Source: Methylobacteriaceae bacterium
Lineage (GTDB): Bacteria > Pseudomonadota > Alphaproteobacteria > Rhizobiales > Beijerinckiaceae
Reading direction: 5' to 3'
NCBI GenBank assembly: GCA_020638195.1
Contig: JACKJC010000004.1
Location: forward strand, 372,001 to 436,000
DNA length: 64,000 nt
Shown: positions 22,361 through 31,421 of the stretch, one piece after another
Layout: the number at the start of each line of letters is the position of its first letter
How positions within the stretch are numbered: position 1 is the first letter of the stretch
Notes under the pieces: model-generated
Database searches by the model: none
Seen by the model: the letters and a program-made list of their open reading frames with translations, nothing else
What the model was told of the DNA's origin: nothing
Program-made: the position numbers and the translations under genes

Positions 22361-23338
22361 ATGGCGCGTCGCGTATTGCCATATCTCGCCCTCGTGGCGC
22401 TCCTGTCGGCTCTGTCCGCTTGCTCGATCTATGAGCGGCCGAAGCGCCCGGCCTGGCGCGCGGCTGCCGAGAACGCCTGCTTCGCAGAAAAGCGCGTGCA
22501 GGTTTCGGCCTACGTGCAGCCGGCCTCGGAGATCGCCGGCCCCGGCATCTGCGGCCTCACGCGACCCCTGCACGTGACCGCACTGCAAGGTGGCGCGGTA
22601 CGACTCAATTCGCGCTCCACGCTCGATTGCTCGATGGTGGCCGAACTCGACGACTGGGTCGCCAACACGCTGCAACCCGCCGCAAAGGCGCGATTCGGCC
22701 AGCCCGTCGTGCAGATCAACACCATGGGCGCCTACGCCTGCCGCGGCATGAACAACCAGATCGGAGCGCGCCTGTCGGAGCATTCCTTCGGCAACGCCCT
22801 CGACATCGGCGGTTTCGAACTCGCCGACGGCCGCAAGATCGTGATCCGCCGCGACTGGACGCGCGGCGACGAACAGACCAAGGCCTTTCTGCGCGAGGCG
22901 CAGGGCGGCGCCTGCGAGCGCTTCACGACCGTGCTCGCGCCGGGCTCCAACGCCTTCCACTACGACCACATCCACGTCGACCTCGCCATGCACGGCTCGA
23001 GTCGCAAGGGCCTGCGCCGCATTTGCAAGCCGGCGATCCCGACGCTCGCCCCGCCGCCTGATCGCGACAATCTGCCGGAGGCGCCCGACGTCGAGGAAGA
23101 GACCGACATCGCGCAGCTCAAGCGGCTGCCGGGCGACAATACCTACGCCATGCATTCGGGCCCGAGCATAGGCCTGCCGCCGCAGCCCCCGCGCATCGGC
23201 CGGGCCAAGACATTCGATCCCGCGAGCATCGAGCGCGCGCTGGCGCTGAGCCCCCGACCGCGTCCGCCTGCGACCATCCGCGACGACGGCGCCTTCGATC
23301 CGGGCGATGACGGCGAGCCTACCGGCGCAATCCGCTGA
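22361..23338 (+). CDS. Extensin-like (LAS-fold) lipoprotein
   Basis: 325 residues with a lipoprotein signal peptide ending in the lipobox LSAC (Cys21), a target for Lgt. The central domain matches the extensin-like C-terminal family, related in fold to zinc D-Ala-D-Ala carboxypeptidases: RLSEHSFGNALDIGGF carries the SxHxxGxAxD metal motif, and HYDHIHVDLAMHG gives the second His set. Cysteines around CGLTRPL, LDCSM and YACRG probably form disulfides. It may cut or bind peptidoglycan in the outer periplasm, but activity is not shown. The C-terminal ~100 residues are proline-rich and of low complexity. Confidence 0.85.
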   Translation: MARRVLPYLALVALLSALSACSIYERPKRPAWRAAAENACFAEKRVQVSAYVQPASEIAGPGICGLTRPLHVTALQGGAVRLNSRSTLDCSMVAELDDWVANTLQPAAKARFGQPVVQINTMGAYACRGMNNQIGARLSEHSFGNALDIGGFELADGRKIVIRRDWTRGDEQTKAFLREAQGGACERFTTVLAPGSNAFHYDHIHVDLAMHGSSRKGLRRICKPAIPTLAPPPDRDNLPEAPDVEEETDIAQLKRLPGDNTYAMHSGPSIGLPPQPPRIGRAKTFDPASIERALALSPRPRPPATIRDDGAFDPGDDGEPTGAIR

Positions 23339-23536
23339 CCGCGCGAGCGTTCACGAAAACGTGATCGACGCCAGATTGCGACGCTGCGCCGCCGCATCCG
23401 ATCAACTCGTGGAAACATAGACGGCTTTGCCGAGAACGCTTGCCGCGTCGCATCGCGCGAAAGCGGATAATTTGATTTGCCTGTGGCGCCCGTGTCGGCG
23501 ACCTTACCGTCCTCCGGCACGCCTCGGGAGGCCGCC

Positions 23537-23749
23537 ATGGGAAGCTACCGGATATCGGTTCGTCGCGACATCACGCTCTCCGAATTCAGCGTTGGCATAC
23601 ATGACGACGCCAGCAGATCGCTCGCTCGCGTCGATGCGCTGAGCACGATGCACGCCAAAAAGGTCGCGCGCGATCTCATCACGCTGATGCGCCGCCACGA
23701 TCCCGACTGCGTGTTCACCGTTCAGCGCGACATGCGGCCGACTGCCTGA
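23537..23749 (+). CDS. Small conserved-looking hypothetical protein
   Basis: 70 residues from an ATG with a GGGAGG site seven bases upstream. The sequence (GSYRISVRRDITLSEFSVGI, then KKVARDLITLMRRHDPDCVF) reads as a beta hairpin followed by helices, with no signal peptide and no membrane segment. I do not recognise a family. It lies between the extensin-like gene and the P450 gene on the same strand, with gaps of about 200 and 80 bases, so it need not be functionally linked to either. Good start context and genome-like composition support it as a gene. Confidence 0.55.
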   Translation: MGSYRISVRRDITLSEFSVGIHDDASRSLARVDALSTMHAKKVARDLITLMRRHDPDCVFTVQRDMRPTA

Positions 23750-23830
23750 TTTTCGGGCCCGCCTCGCCGAATTGGCGCCACAGGGCATGCTCAGTATAAC
23801 GAACGCAATCTCGCGTTCGCAGGAGTATGC

Positions 23831-25213
23831 ATGCCCGCCGCAACGCTCGCCTTTCGCCCGCCGGCGCCGACGCCGCGCGAGACGCCGCTCGGCATGTTCG
23901 GCATGATCGCGACGCTGCGCCGCAATCCGATCGAGATATGGACGCGCCGTCATTATGAGGAGCCGGTGCTCGTCGGCCGCACGATCTTCGGCGATCGCGC
24001 CGTTATCAGCGATCCCGAGGGCGTGCGACGCATCTTCCTCGACAATGCCGCCAATTATCGCAAGGACGACCTGCAATTGCGGGTGCTCAAGCCGGGACTT
24101 GGCGAAGGCCTACTGACGGCAGAGGGCGAGAACTGGCGCGCGCAGCGTCGCTCGCTAGCGCCTTTGTTCACGCCACGTCAGGTCTCCACCTTCGCCGAAG
24201 CCATGGCGGCCTCGACCCGCGAGGGCGTCGCGCGGTTCTCGCGCCGCCGGCCGGGCGAGCGCATCGACATGCTCGAGGAAATGTCGCGCCTGACTCTGGA
24301 AATCCTGGAACACACGCTCTTTTCGGAAGGCCTCGGCCGAGACACCGGCGAATTCCAGAAGGCGGTGAACCATTATTTCAACACGGTCGGCCGGCTGGAC
24401 CCGTTCGACCTTCTCGGCCTACCGCAATTCCTGCCGCGCCTCGGCCGGCTGCGCGGTCAGCAGACACTGCAATGGTTTGCAGGCGCGGTCGACGACATCA
24501 TCGCCGCGCGTCGCAAGCTGATCGCGGACGGCGGTGCGGCGCCGCGCGACATTCTCACGCTGCTGCTCGAGGCGCAGGACCCCGAAACCGGACGCGGCAT
24601 GCGCGAGGAGGATCTGCGCTCCAACATCGTCACATTCATCGGCGCGGGCCACGAAACCACCGCCAATGCGCTGACCTGGACGTTCTACCTGCTCTCGCAG
24701 GCGCCGGACTGGCGCGCCGAGGTCGAAACGGAAGCCGATACGCAGCTCAATGCCGGCCCGATCGAGGAACTCGGCGAGCGCATGCCGATGACCAAAGCAG
24801 TTCTCGAGGAATCCTTGCGTCTCTATCCGCCTGCGGCCTTCCTCAGCCGCGCAGCCATCGCGGACGATGAGGTCTGCGGCGCGAAGATTCGCGCGGGCGC
24901 CATCGTGACGGTCTCGCCCTTTCTGCTTCATCGCCACAAGACCTTATGGGATCGTCCGGACGAGTTCGATCCCACGCGCTTTCTCGGCGCCAAACGCGAC
25001 AAGATCGACCGCTTCGCCTACATCCCCTTCGGCGCCGGCCCCCGGATCTGCATCGGCATGGGCTTCGCGCTGCAGGAGGCGATCATCGTACTCGCGCATC
25101 TCACGCGCGCTTTCCGCTTCGATCTCGCGCCCGGCCATACGGTGCGCCCGATCCAGCGGATCACCCTGCGCCCACAGGGCGGCATGCCGATGCTGGTCAC
25201 CCCGAGACAATAG
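23831..25213 (+). CDS. Cytochrome P450
   Basis: 460 residues without a membrane anchor. All P450 signatures are present: the I-helix oxygen-activation motif GAGHETTANAL, ExxR in EESLRLYPPAAFLSR, and the haem-binding loop FGAGPRICIGMGF with Cys407 as the thiolate ligand. The N-terminal region NPIEIWTRRHYEEPV and LPRLGRLRGQ fits the CYP group common in Rhizobiales that resembles fatty-acid or terpene hydroxylases. Redox partners are not adjacent, so ferredoxin and reductase must come from elsewhere. The substrate cannot be predicted from the sequence. Confidence 0.93.
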   Translation: MPAATLAFRPPAPTPRETPLGMFGMIATLRRNPIEIWTRRHYEEPVLVGRTIFGDRAVISDPEGVRRIFLDNAANYRKDDLQLRVLKPGLGEGLLTAEGENWRAQRRSLAPLFTPRQVSTFAEAMAASTREGVARFSRRRPGERIDMLEEMSRLTLEILEHTLFSEGLGRDTGEFQKAVNHYFNTVGRLDPFDLLGLPQFLPRLGRLRGQQTLQWFAGAVDDIIAARRKLIADGGAAPRDILTLLLEAQDPETGRGMREEDLRSNIVTFIGAGHETTANALTWTFYLLSQAPDWRAEVETEADTQLNAGPIEELGERMPMTKAVLEESLRLYPPAAFLSRAAIADDEVCGAKIRAGAIVTVSPFLLHRHKTLWDRPDEFDPTRFLGAKRDKIDRFAYIPFGAGPRICIGMGFALQEAIIVLAHLTRAFRFDLAPGHTVRPIQRITLRPQGGMPMLVTPRQ

Positions 25214-25288
25214 ACGCTTCGAGGCAATAGAGGCTTCGCAAGCCGGCCTGCCTTGCGCTATGAAACGCAGGGGCGCGCACATATCGAC

Positions 25289-26170
25289 ATGTCAAATCGC
25301 ACACACACCGGACCAAAGGCGCGACGCCTCAATCTCGCGGGGCGCGAGGTCGAATCGATTGGCCTCGACACGGATTTCTGGTCGGATATCGCGCACCGCA
25401 GCTTGACGGTCAGCTGGCCCCTCTTCTTCGGCGGTGCGACCCTCGCCTTCCTGACGCTCAATTGCCTGTTCGCGACCCTGTATTACATCGGCGACAAGCC
25501 GATCGCGAATGCGCCTGGCGACTTCCTGCACTACCTCTATTTCAGCATTCAGACGCTGACGACGGTCGGCTACGGCGGCATGTTTCCGCAGACGCATTAC
25601 GGCAATATCGTCGCTAGCGTCGAACTCTACACCGGCGTGTTCATCACCGCGCTGCTCACCGGCCTTATCTTCTACCGCTTCTCGCGCCCGCGCGCGCGAA
25701 TCCTGTTCGCCCAGCGTGCGGTCATCGCCATGCACGATGGCAAGCGTTGCCTGATGCTGCGCGCCGCCAACGAGCGGCTGAACGCCATTTCCGCGCCGCT
25801 GGCCAAGGTCTGGCTCTCGACGACGACCCGGACCGCGGAAGGCGCCCCATTCCGTCGTTTCGTCGAACTGCCTCTCCTGCGCGCGCAATCGCCGTTGTTC
25901 GTCCTGAGCTGGACCATTATTCATCCGATCGACGAGACGAGCCCGCTACATGGAATGGACGAGGCCGGCTTTCACGCGGCCGAAGGCTCTGTTCTCGTCA
26001 TGATCGAAGGTTTTGACGAGGGTTCGGCGCAGACTGTGCGCGCGCGCAAGACATACCTCTCGTCCGATATCGTCTTCGGACATCGCTACGTCGACGTGCT
26101 CGAGCCGAGCGACAGCGAGCGGGTGCGCGTCAACTACGCGAAGTTCCATCTGACAGAGCCGGACAGCTGA
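25289..26170 (+). CDS. Inward-rectifier type potassium channel (KirBac-like)
   Basis: 293 residues. Two transmembrane helices (SWPLFFGGATLAFLTLNCLF; YTGVFITALLTGLIFYRFSR) flank the pore loop with the selectivity filter TVGYGG near residues 91-96. The ~160-residue C-terminal part (ARILFAQRAVIAMHDGKRCL ... LPLLRAQSPLFVLSWTIIHP) is the cytoplasmic immunoglobulin-like IRK domain that gates Kir channels. The slide-helix N-terminus contains DFWSDIAHRS. The ATG at 25289 removes a 12-residue unsupported extension. It is a single gene between a P450 and a GltB-like gene, with no regulatory signal seen. Confidence 0.92.
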   Translation: MSNRTHTGPKARRLNLAGREVESIGLDTDFWSDIAHRSLTVSWPLFFGGATLAFLTLNCLFATLYYIGDKPIANAPGDFLHYLYFSIQTLTTVGYGGMFPQTHYGNIVASVELYTGVFITALLTGLIFYRFSRPRARILFAQRAVIAMHDGKRCLMLRAANERLNAISAPLAKVWLSTTTRTAEGAPFRRFVELPLLRAQSPLFVLSWTIIHPIDETSPLHGMDEAGFHAAEGSVLVMIEGFDEGSAQTVRARKTYLSSDIVFGHRYVDVLEPSDSERVRVNYAKFHLTEPDS

Positions 26171-26243
26171 CGGACAATACGATTGACGCACGAGCGACGC
26201 GCGTCGCAAGCCCCGGACGATTGCGCGATGTGGGAGGCGCCGC

Positions 26244-27863
26244 ATGGAAAGGCTGAAACTGGCTGTCGCGTGGCGCTATCTGCCGCTCACGCTTTCCGTC
26301 CTCGCCGCGCCCTTCTTCTTCACGGCGGCGATGGCCGCGCCGATCTTCGGCGGACTATTCAAGCTTCTGGCGCTCGTCTCCATCGCGCTCGCCGTTCTTG
26401 GCGTCCACGATCTCTTCCAGACGCGCCACGCCATTCTGCGAAGCCATCCGATCGCCGGCCATCTGAGGTTCCTGCTCGAAGACGTGCGGCCGGAAATCCG
26501 GCAATATTTCTTCGAGGATGAAAAGAGCGGGACGCCTTTCTCGCGCGACAAGCGCGCCCTTGTCTATCAGCGCGCCAAGGGCGAGCTCGACAAGCGTCCG
26601 TTCGGCACGGAATACGACGTCTATGCCGAGGGGTTTGAATTCGTCCGTCATTCCATCGCGCCGACGCTCCCGAGCGAAGAACCGCACCGCGTCAAAATCG
26701 GCGTCGACAGCGCCCAGCCCTATTCCGCCTCTATCCTCAACATATCCGCGATGAGCTTCGGCGCGCTCAGCGCCAACGCCATTCGCGCGCTCAATGCCGG
26801 CGCCAAGCGCGGCGATTTCGCGCATGACACTGGCGAAGGCGGCGTGAGCGCCTATCATCGGGAGAACGGCGGCGATCTCGTCTGGGAGGTCGGCTCGGGC
26901 TATTTCGGCTGTCGCGGCGCCGATGGCCGCTTTTCGCCCGAGCTTTTCGCGCGGGCCGCGTGCGACCCGCAGATCAAGATGGTCGAATTGAAATTGAGCC
27001 AGGGCGCCAAGCCCGGTCACGGCGGCGTGCTGCCCGCCGCGAAACTAACGCCGGAGATCGCCGCCATCCGTGGCGTGCCGCTCGGCGTCGACTGCGTCTC
27101 GCCGGCGCGCCACTCCGCCTTTTCGACGCCCGTCGAACTCGTTCGCTTCATCGACGAGATGCGCCGGCTTTCGGGCGGCAAGCCCGCGGGTTTCAAGCTC
27201 TGCATCGGCCAACCCGCCGAATTTCTGGCCATTTGCAAGGCGATACTGGAGACCGGCCTGACTCCCGATTTCATCGTCGTCGACGGCAAGGAGGGCGGCA
27301 CCGGCGCGGCGCCGCTCGAATTCATGGACCATCTCGGCATGCCGCTGCGCGAAGGCCTGAGCTTCGTGCATAATGCCCTGGTCGGCGTCGGCCTGCGCGA
27401 CAAGGTGCGGATCGGCGCCGCGGGCAAGATCGTCAGCGCCTTCGATATCGCGCGCGCCATGGCGCTCGGCGCCGACTGGTGCAACGCTGCGCGCGGCTTC
27501 ATGTTCGCGCTCGGCTGCATCCAGTCGCAATCCTGCCACAACGACAAGTGCCCGACCGGGGTCGCAACGCAGGATCCCGACCGCATGCGCGCGCTCGTTG
27601 TCTCCGACAAAGCCGAACGCGTCTACCGCTTCCATCGCTCGACGCTGATGACGCTCGCCGAACTCACTGCCGCAGCCGGCCTGTCGCATCCCGGCGATTT
27701 CACGGCTGCGCATTTCGCTCGCCGCGTTTCGCCCCGCGAGATTGTCGGCTTTGAGGAATTATATCGACCGCTCGCGTCCCGCGAGTTGCTCGAAGGCTCC
27801 GACGATCCGCGCTTCAGGGACGCATGGAAGCGCGCGCGGCCCGATACGTTCGCGATCGCGTGA
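26244..27863 (+). CDS. Membrane-anchored GltB-like FMN-binding glutamate synthase family protein
   Basis: 539 residues. Two N-terminal hydrophobic helices (YLPLTLSVLAAPFFFTAAMA; LFKLLALVSIALAVLGVHDL) are followed by the GltB central domain: ISAMSFGALSANAI, GEGGVSAYH, KLSQGAKPGHGGVLPA (FMN and 2-oxoglutarate loops) and VVDGKEGGTGAAP. The 3Fe-4S cysteines are in CIQSQSCHNDKCPTG. The amidotransferase and GltD partners of true glutamate synthase are missing. Standalone membrane-bound versions are frequent in Proteobacteria, with unproven substrates. It probably acts as a flavin/iron-sulfur oxidoreductase at the inner membrane. It converges with tetR, three bases apart. Confidence 0.88.
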   Translation: MERLKLAVAWRYLPLTLSVLAAPFFFTAAMAAPIFGGLFKLLALVSIALAVLGVHDLFQTRHAILRSHPIAGHLRFLLEDVRPEIRQYFFEDEKSGTPFSRDKRALVYQRAKGELDKRPFGTEYDVYAEGFEFVRHSIAPTLPSEEPHRVKIGVDSAQPYSASILNISAMSFGALSANAIRALNAGAKRGDFAHDTGEGGVSAYHRENGGDLVWEVGSGYFGCRGADGRFSPELFARAACDPQIKMVELKLSQGAKPGHGGVLPAAKLTPEIAAIRGVPLGVDCVSPARHSAFSTPVELVRFIDEMRRLSGGKPAGFKLCIGQPAEFLAICKAILETGLTPDFIVVDGKEGGTGAAPLEFMDHLGMPLREGLSFVHNALVGVGLRDKVRIGAAGKIVSAFDIARAMALGADWCNAARGFMFALGCIQSQSCHNDKCPTGVATQDPDRMRALVVSDKAERVYRFHRSTLMTLAELTAAAGLSHPGDFTAAHFARRVSPREIVGFEELYRPLASRELLEGSDDPRFRDAWKRARPDTFAIA

Positions 27864-27866
27864 CCT

Positions 27867-28547
27867 TCAGTCCGCGCCGTACATCTTGAGGAAAACGCGC
27901 GACGCGGCGTCGACAGTCGCCTGGATTTCCTCGCGCGAAGGCTTGGGCTGCGCGGCGAACAGCATCTTCTTGAACAGCACGCCCTGAGCAAGATTGAAAA
28001 ACTGCTCGGCCGCGAGCTCGAAATCATCGATCGCGAGTTCGCCCTTCTCCGCGCGTCGCTCGAGAAAGGCGGCGAAACGGCGATGGCCGTATTGCGGACC
28101 GGCCTCGTAGAAAGCGCGTCCGATCTCCGGGAATTTCGGCGCGACCGCCGTCACCGTGCGTGTCTGAGCGATATGGGCGGGTTCGAGAATAACATCCATC
28201 AGCGCGAAGCCGATCCGCGGCAGAACCTTTTCGATGGGTCCGTCGGGATCGTCGTAGATCGAGAGCTGTTCGGCTTGCTGGCGCTTGTCCTCGCGGATCA
28301 ACGCGGCGAACAGGGCGTCCTTGGACGGGAAATAGGAATAGATCGTGCCCTTCGAGACGCCGGCCACGCGGGCGATATCGTTCATCGAGGCGGCGTCGAA
28401 GCCGTTCGCGAGGAAGACATTTCGCGCCCCGTCCAGAATCTGTCGCGCCTTGGCGCTGTCGAGCGGGCCCGTGTCCGGCCCGCTCTCCCGCGCAAGGTCG
28501 ATCTGGGCCTCTTCCAGCCCGCGATTGTGACGACGATCGAAATTCAT
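27867..28547 (-). CDS. TetR/AcrR-family repressor of the adjacent EmrAB pump
   Basis: 226 residues. The N-terminal DNA-binding domain is at about 30-85 (ARQILDGARNVFLANGFDAA, MNDIARVAGVSKGTIYSYFP, SKDALFAALIRED). The C-terminal ligand domain is of the AcrR C-terminal type, with PKFPEIGRAFYEAGP. The gene diverges from the emrA-like gene, and the shared 143-base region carries two related palindromes that flank a promoter reading into tetR. This is the usual layout of an autoregulated, drug-inducible efflux repressor. The regulatory link is inferred from position and operators. The inducer is unknown. Confidence 0.9.
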   Translation of the reverse strand: MNFDRRHNRGLEEAQIDLARESGPDTGPLDSAKARQILDGARNVFLANGFDAASMNDIARVAGVSKGTIYSYFPSKDALFAALIREDKRQQAEQLSIYDDPDGPIEKVLPRIGFALMDVILEPAHIAQTRTVTAVAPKFPEIGRAFYEAGPQYGHRRFAAFLERRAEKGELAIDDFELAAEQFFNLAQGVLFKKMLFAAQPKPSREEIQATVDAASRVFLKMYGAD

Positions 28548-28556
28548 GATTGCCGA

Positions 28557-28573
28557 CTGAACGGTTCGGTCAG
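28557..28573. promoter_or_regulatory. TetR operator, site 1
   Basis: CTGAACGGTTCGGTCAG, an imperfect copy of the site at 28610. It lies just downstream of the -10 of the predicted tetR promoter and ten bases before the tetR start codon, where bound repressor would block tetR itself. Confidence 0.65.
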
Positions 28574-28577
28574 CCTT

Positions 28578-28607
28578 GAAATAGGCTCCGGGCGTATGTT
28601 AAGTCAA
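28578..28607 (-). promoter_or_regulatory. Candidate tetR promoter
   Basis: Minus-strand TTGACT (28607-28602) and TATTTC (28583-28578) with an 18-base spacer, placed between the two operator palindromes. Assigned by inspection. Confidence 0.4.
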
Positions 28608-28609
28608 GC

Positions 28610-28630
28610 CTGACCGAACCGTTCGGTCAG
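28610..28630. promoter_or_regulatory. TetR operator, site 2 (perfect palindrome)
   Basis: A perfect inverted repeat with ten-base arms CTGACCGAAC and GTTCGGTCAG around a central C, 61 bases upstream of the emrA-like start. Together with site 1 it marks the binding sequence of the neighbouring TetR protein. Confidence 0.75.
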
Positions 28631-28690
28631 TCGCGCTGGCAGGAAATGCTGGCGCTTTGTTTACGCTCCTCAGTCAGTATTCGCCCGCAC

Positions 28691-29818
28691 ATGACCGAAC
28701 AGATCCCGAAGGAAAGGTTCGAGCGACTGGCCGACCCCGTCGCCGCCGCCCCTGCGCCCGTCGCCGGAAATGCCGCGTCCTCGGGCAAGAGGCGCGGGAT
28801 CGTCGGCCTTCTGCTCTTCGTCGCGATCGCGACAGGCGCATGGTACGGCTATCGCTACATGACCGAGGGGCGCTTCATCGTCGCGACCGACGACGCCTAC
28901 GTCAAAGCCAACATGGCGACCATTTCGGCCAAGGTCGGCGGCAATATCCTCGTTGTACCCGTCGTCGACAACCAGACGGTGAAGGCTGGCGACATTCTCG
29001 TCGAGATCGATCCCGGCGATTACAGATTGGCCGTGGACGCAGCCGCCCGCCGCATCGACACCCAGACCGCGACCATCGCCCGCATCGGCGCGCAGCGGGT
29101 CGGTCAGGAAGCCATTGTCGCCCAGGCTCGTGCGCAATTGACAGCCTCGGAAGCCGACCAGGCGCGCGCCGCATCCGAATTCGAGCGCACAACCGCGCTC
29201 GTCGAGAAGAAGTTCGCGACCCCGCAGCGCCTCGACCTCGCCCGCGCGGACCGCGACCGCACAGTAGCGGCCGTGACGGGCGCCAAGGCCGCAGTCGCCG
29301 CATCCGAGGCCGCCCTGGCCGTCCTGCGCGCGCAGGAAATCGAGGCCGAACGCGCGCGCGACGAATTGCGCGTGACGCAAGCCAAAGCCCAGCGCGATCT
29401 CGGCTTCGCGACACTGCGCGCCCCGTTCGACGGCGTCGTCGGCAATCGCGCGGCCCAGCCCGGCGCGCTGGTTGCGCCTGGCGCGCGCCTGATGTCGCTG
29501 ATCCCGCTCGACACGGCCTATGTCGAAGCCAATTTCAAGGAAACGCAGATCGGCGCGCTGAAGCCGGGCCAGAAAGCCAAACTCGTCGTCGACGCCTATG
29601 CGAAACGCGAGATCGAGGGCGTCGTCGAGAGCGTCGCGCCTGCGTCCGGAGCGCAATATTCCATGCTGCCGCCCGAGAACGCGACCGGCAATTTCACCAA
29701 GATCGTGCAGCGCGTACCCGTGCGCATCCGCGTGCCATCGGACGTCGCGAAATCCGGCATCTTGCGGCCGGGCATGTCGGTCGTCGTCGACGTCGACACG
29801 CGCACCGCCCAGAACTGA
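28691..29818 (+). CDS. HlyD/EmrA-type membrane fusion protein
   Basis: 375 residues. One N-terminal transmembrane helix (IVGLLLFVAIATGAWYGYRY) is followed by the lipoyl/barrel-sandwich halves (TDDAYVKANMATISAKVGG and FATLRAPFDGVVGNRA). Between them is a long alpha-helical hairpin rich in Ala, Gln and Arg (about 120-230), then the beta-barrel VEANFKETQIGALKPGQ. This is the EmrA layout, the periplasmic adaptor linking an inner-membrane pump to an outer-membrane channel. It starts at the ATG at 28691 downstream of two TetR operators and is followed four bases later by the transporter gene. No outer-membrane channel gene is nearby. Confidence 0.92.
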   Translation: MTEQIPKERFERLADPVAAAPAPVAGNAASSGKRRGIVGLLLFVAIATGAWYGYRYMTEGRFIVATDDAYVKANMATISAKVGGNILVVPVVDNQTVKAGDILVEIDPGDYRLAVDAAARRIDTQTATIARIGAQRVGQEAIVAQARAQLTASEADQARAASEFERTTALVEKKFATPQRLDLARADRDRTVAAVTGAKAAVAASEAALAVLRAQEIEAERARDELRVTQAKAQRDLGFATLRAPFDGVVGNRAAQPGALVAPGARLMSLIPLDTAYVEANFKETQIGALKPGQKAKLVVDAYAKREIEGVVESVAPASGAQYSMLPPENATGNFTKIVQRVPVRIRVPSDVAKSGILRPGMSVVVDVDTRTAQN

Positions 29819-29822
29819 CGCC

Positions 29823-31406
29823 ATGTCCGCCGTCGTCTTGCGCGGTCCGGCGGCGCCCTACGCCATGCCCGAACAGCGGTTCGACGCCAAGCGCGTCATC
29901 GCCTTCGTCGGCATGGTCTTCGGCATGTTCATGTCGATCCTCGACATCCAGATCGTCTCGGCGTCGCTCGCCGAAATCCAGGCGGGCCTTTCCGCCGGCA
30001 CGGACGAAGTCACCTGGGTGCAGACGAGCTATCTGATCGCAGAAGTCATCATGATCCCGCTGTCGGGATATCTGTCGCGCGCTTTCTCGACCCGCATCGT
30101 CTTCACCTTCTGCGCCGGCGGCTTCACGCTCACCTCGTTTCTCTGCGCGCAATCGACGTCGATCGAGCAGATGATCTTCTTCCGCACGCTGCAGGGGTTC
30201 ATCGGCGGCGGCATGATCCCGACCGTCTTCGCCAGCGCGTTCACCGTATTTCCGCCCGACAAGCGCATTATCATCCAGCCGATCATCGGCCTCGTCGCCA
30301 CGCTCGCGCCGACCATCGGACCGACCGCCGGCGGCTATCTCACCGATCTCTTCTCCTGGCACTGGCTGTTTCTCGTCAACGTCATCCCGGGTATCGGCGT
30401 GACGTTGATCTCGTGGTTCATGATCGACTTCGACGAACCGAACCTCAAACTTCTCGAAGGTTTCGACTGGACAGGCCTCATCTCGATGGCGGTCTTCCTG
30501 GGCGCTCTCGAATATGTGCTGGAAGAAGGCCCCTCGAAGAACTGGTTCGAGGAAAGCGCGATCGTCTACGCCACTTTTGCCTCGGTGCTGGGCGGCTGCA
30601 TCTTCTTCTGGCGATCGTGGGTTTCGAAGAATCCCGTTGTCGACCTGAAAATTCGTAACGGGAGCTTCTGGGCCGGCAGCACGTTTTCCTTCGTGCTCGG
30701 CATCGGCCTCTACGGCCTCACCTATATCTATCCGGTGTATCTCGCCCGCGTGCGTGGCGACACGGCCTTGCAGATCGGCGAGACCATGTTCGTCACCGGC
30801 ATGACGCAGATGCTGTCGGCGCCGCTGATCGGCCGCGTGATGACGCGCGTCGACGCGCGCGTTCTGCTCTCGATCGGCTTCGCCAATTTCGCGATCTCCT
30901 GCTGGATGATGAGCTACGTCACCAAGGACTGGGACTTCTGGGAAATGTTCATTCCCCAGATTTTCCGCGGCTCCTCGCTCATGCTCTGCATGATCCCGAT
31001 CAATTCGGTCGCCATGGGCACGCTGGCGCCGCACGAAATGAAGAACGCATCCGGCCTCTTCAATCTCACCCGCAATCTCGGCGGCGCGGTCGGGCTCGCG
31101 ATCATTAACACCTTCATCAACAACCGCTGGGACCTGCATCTCCAGCGCCTGCGCGAGCAGGTGACATGGTCGTCCGAACGCGCGCAGCAATGGATGTCGA
31201 CATTGACCGGCGCCTATGCGCCGATGGGCTCGGACGCCAATATTGCGGCCTTGAAGAAAATGATGGGCTACGTCCGGCGTGAGGCGCTCGTCATGGCGAT
31301 GGCGGATGTCTTCCTGCTCATCGCGATCATCTTCGCGGTCATGTTGGTCTTCGTGCCATTCGTCCGCAGGCCGCCCAATCTGGGCTTGGGCAGCGACGGC
31401 CACTGA
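29823..31406 (+). CDS. DHA2-family MFS drug efflux permease (EmrB-like)
   Basis: 527 residues with about 14 transmembrane segments, matching DHA2 drug:H+ antiporters. The first helix carries FGMFMSILDIQIVSASLAEIQ (motif D1). Then come WVQTSYLIAEVIMIPLSGYLSR (motif A region), FFRTLQGFIGGGMIP (motif B) and ATLAPTIGPTAGGYL (motif C). It is translated right after the EmrA-like adaptor and is probably co-transcribed under TetR control. Substrates of such pumps are hydrophobic drugs, uncouplers or host compounds. The specific one cannot be told from sequence. Confidence 0.94.
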   Translation: MSAVVLRGPAAPYAMPEQRFDAKRVIAFVGMVFGMFMSILDIQIVSASLAEIQAGLSAGTDEVTWVQTSYLIAEVIMIPLSGYLSRAFSTRIVFTFCAGGFTLTSFLCAQSTSIEQMIFFRTLQGFIGGGMIPTVFASAFTVFPPDKRIIIQPIIGLVATLAPTIGPTAGGYLTDLFSWHWLFLVNVIPGIGVTLISWFMIDFDEPNLKLLEGFDWTGLISMAVFLGALEYVLEEGPSKNWFEESAIVYATFASVLGGCIFFWRSWVSKNPVVDLKIRNGSFWAGSTFSFVLGIGLYGLTYIYPVYLARVRGDTALQIGETMFVTGMTQMLSAPLIGRVMTRVDARVLLSIGFANFAISCWMMSYVTKDWDFWEMFIPQIFRGSSLMLCMIPINSVAMGTLAPHEMKNASGLFNLTRNLGGAVGLAIINTFINNRWDLHLQRLREQVTWSSERAQQWMSTLTGAYAPMGSDANIAALKKMMGYVRREALVMAMADVFLLIAIIFAVMLVFVPFVRRPPNLGLGSDGH

Positions 31407-31421
31407 GGAGAGCGGCGCCGG

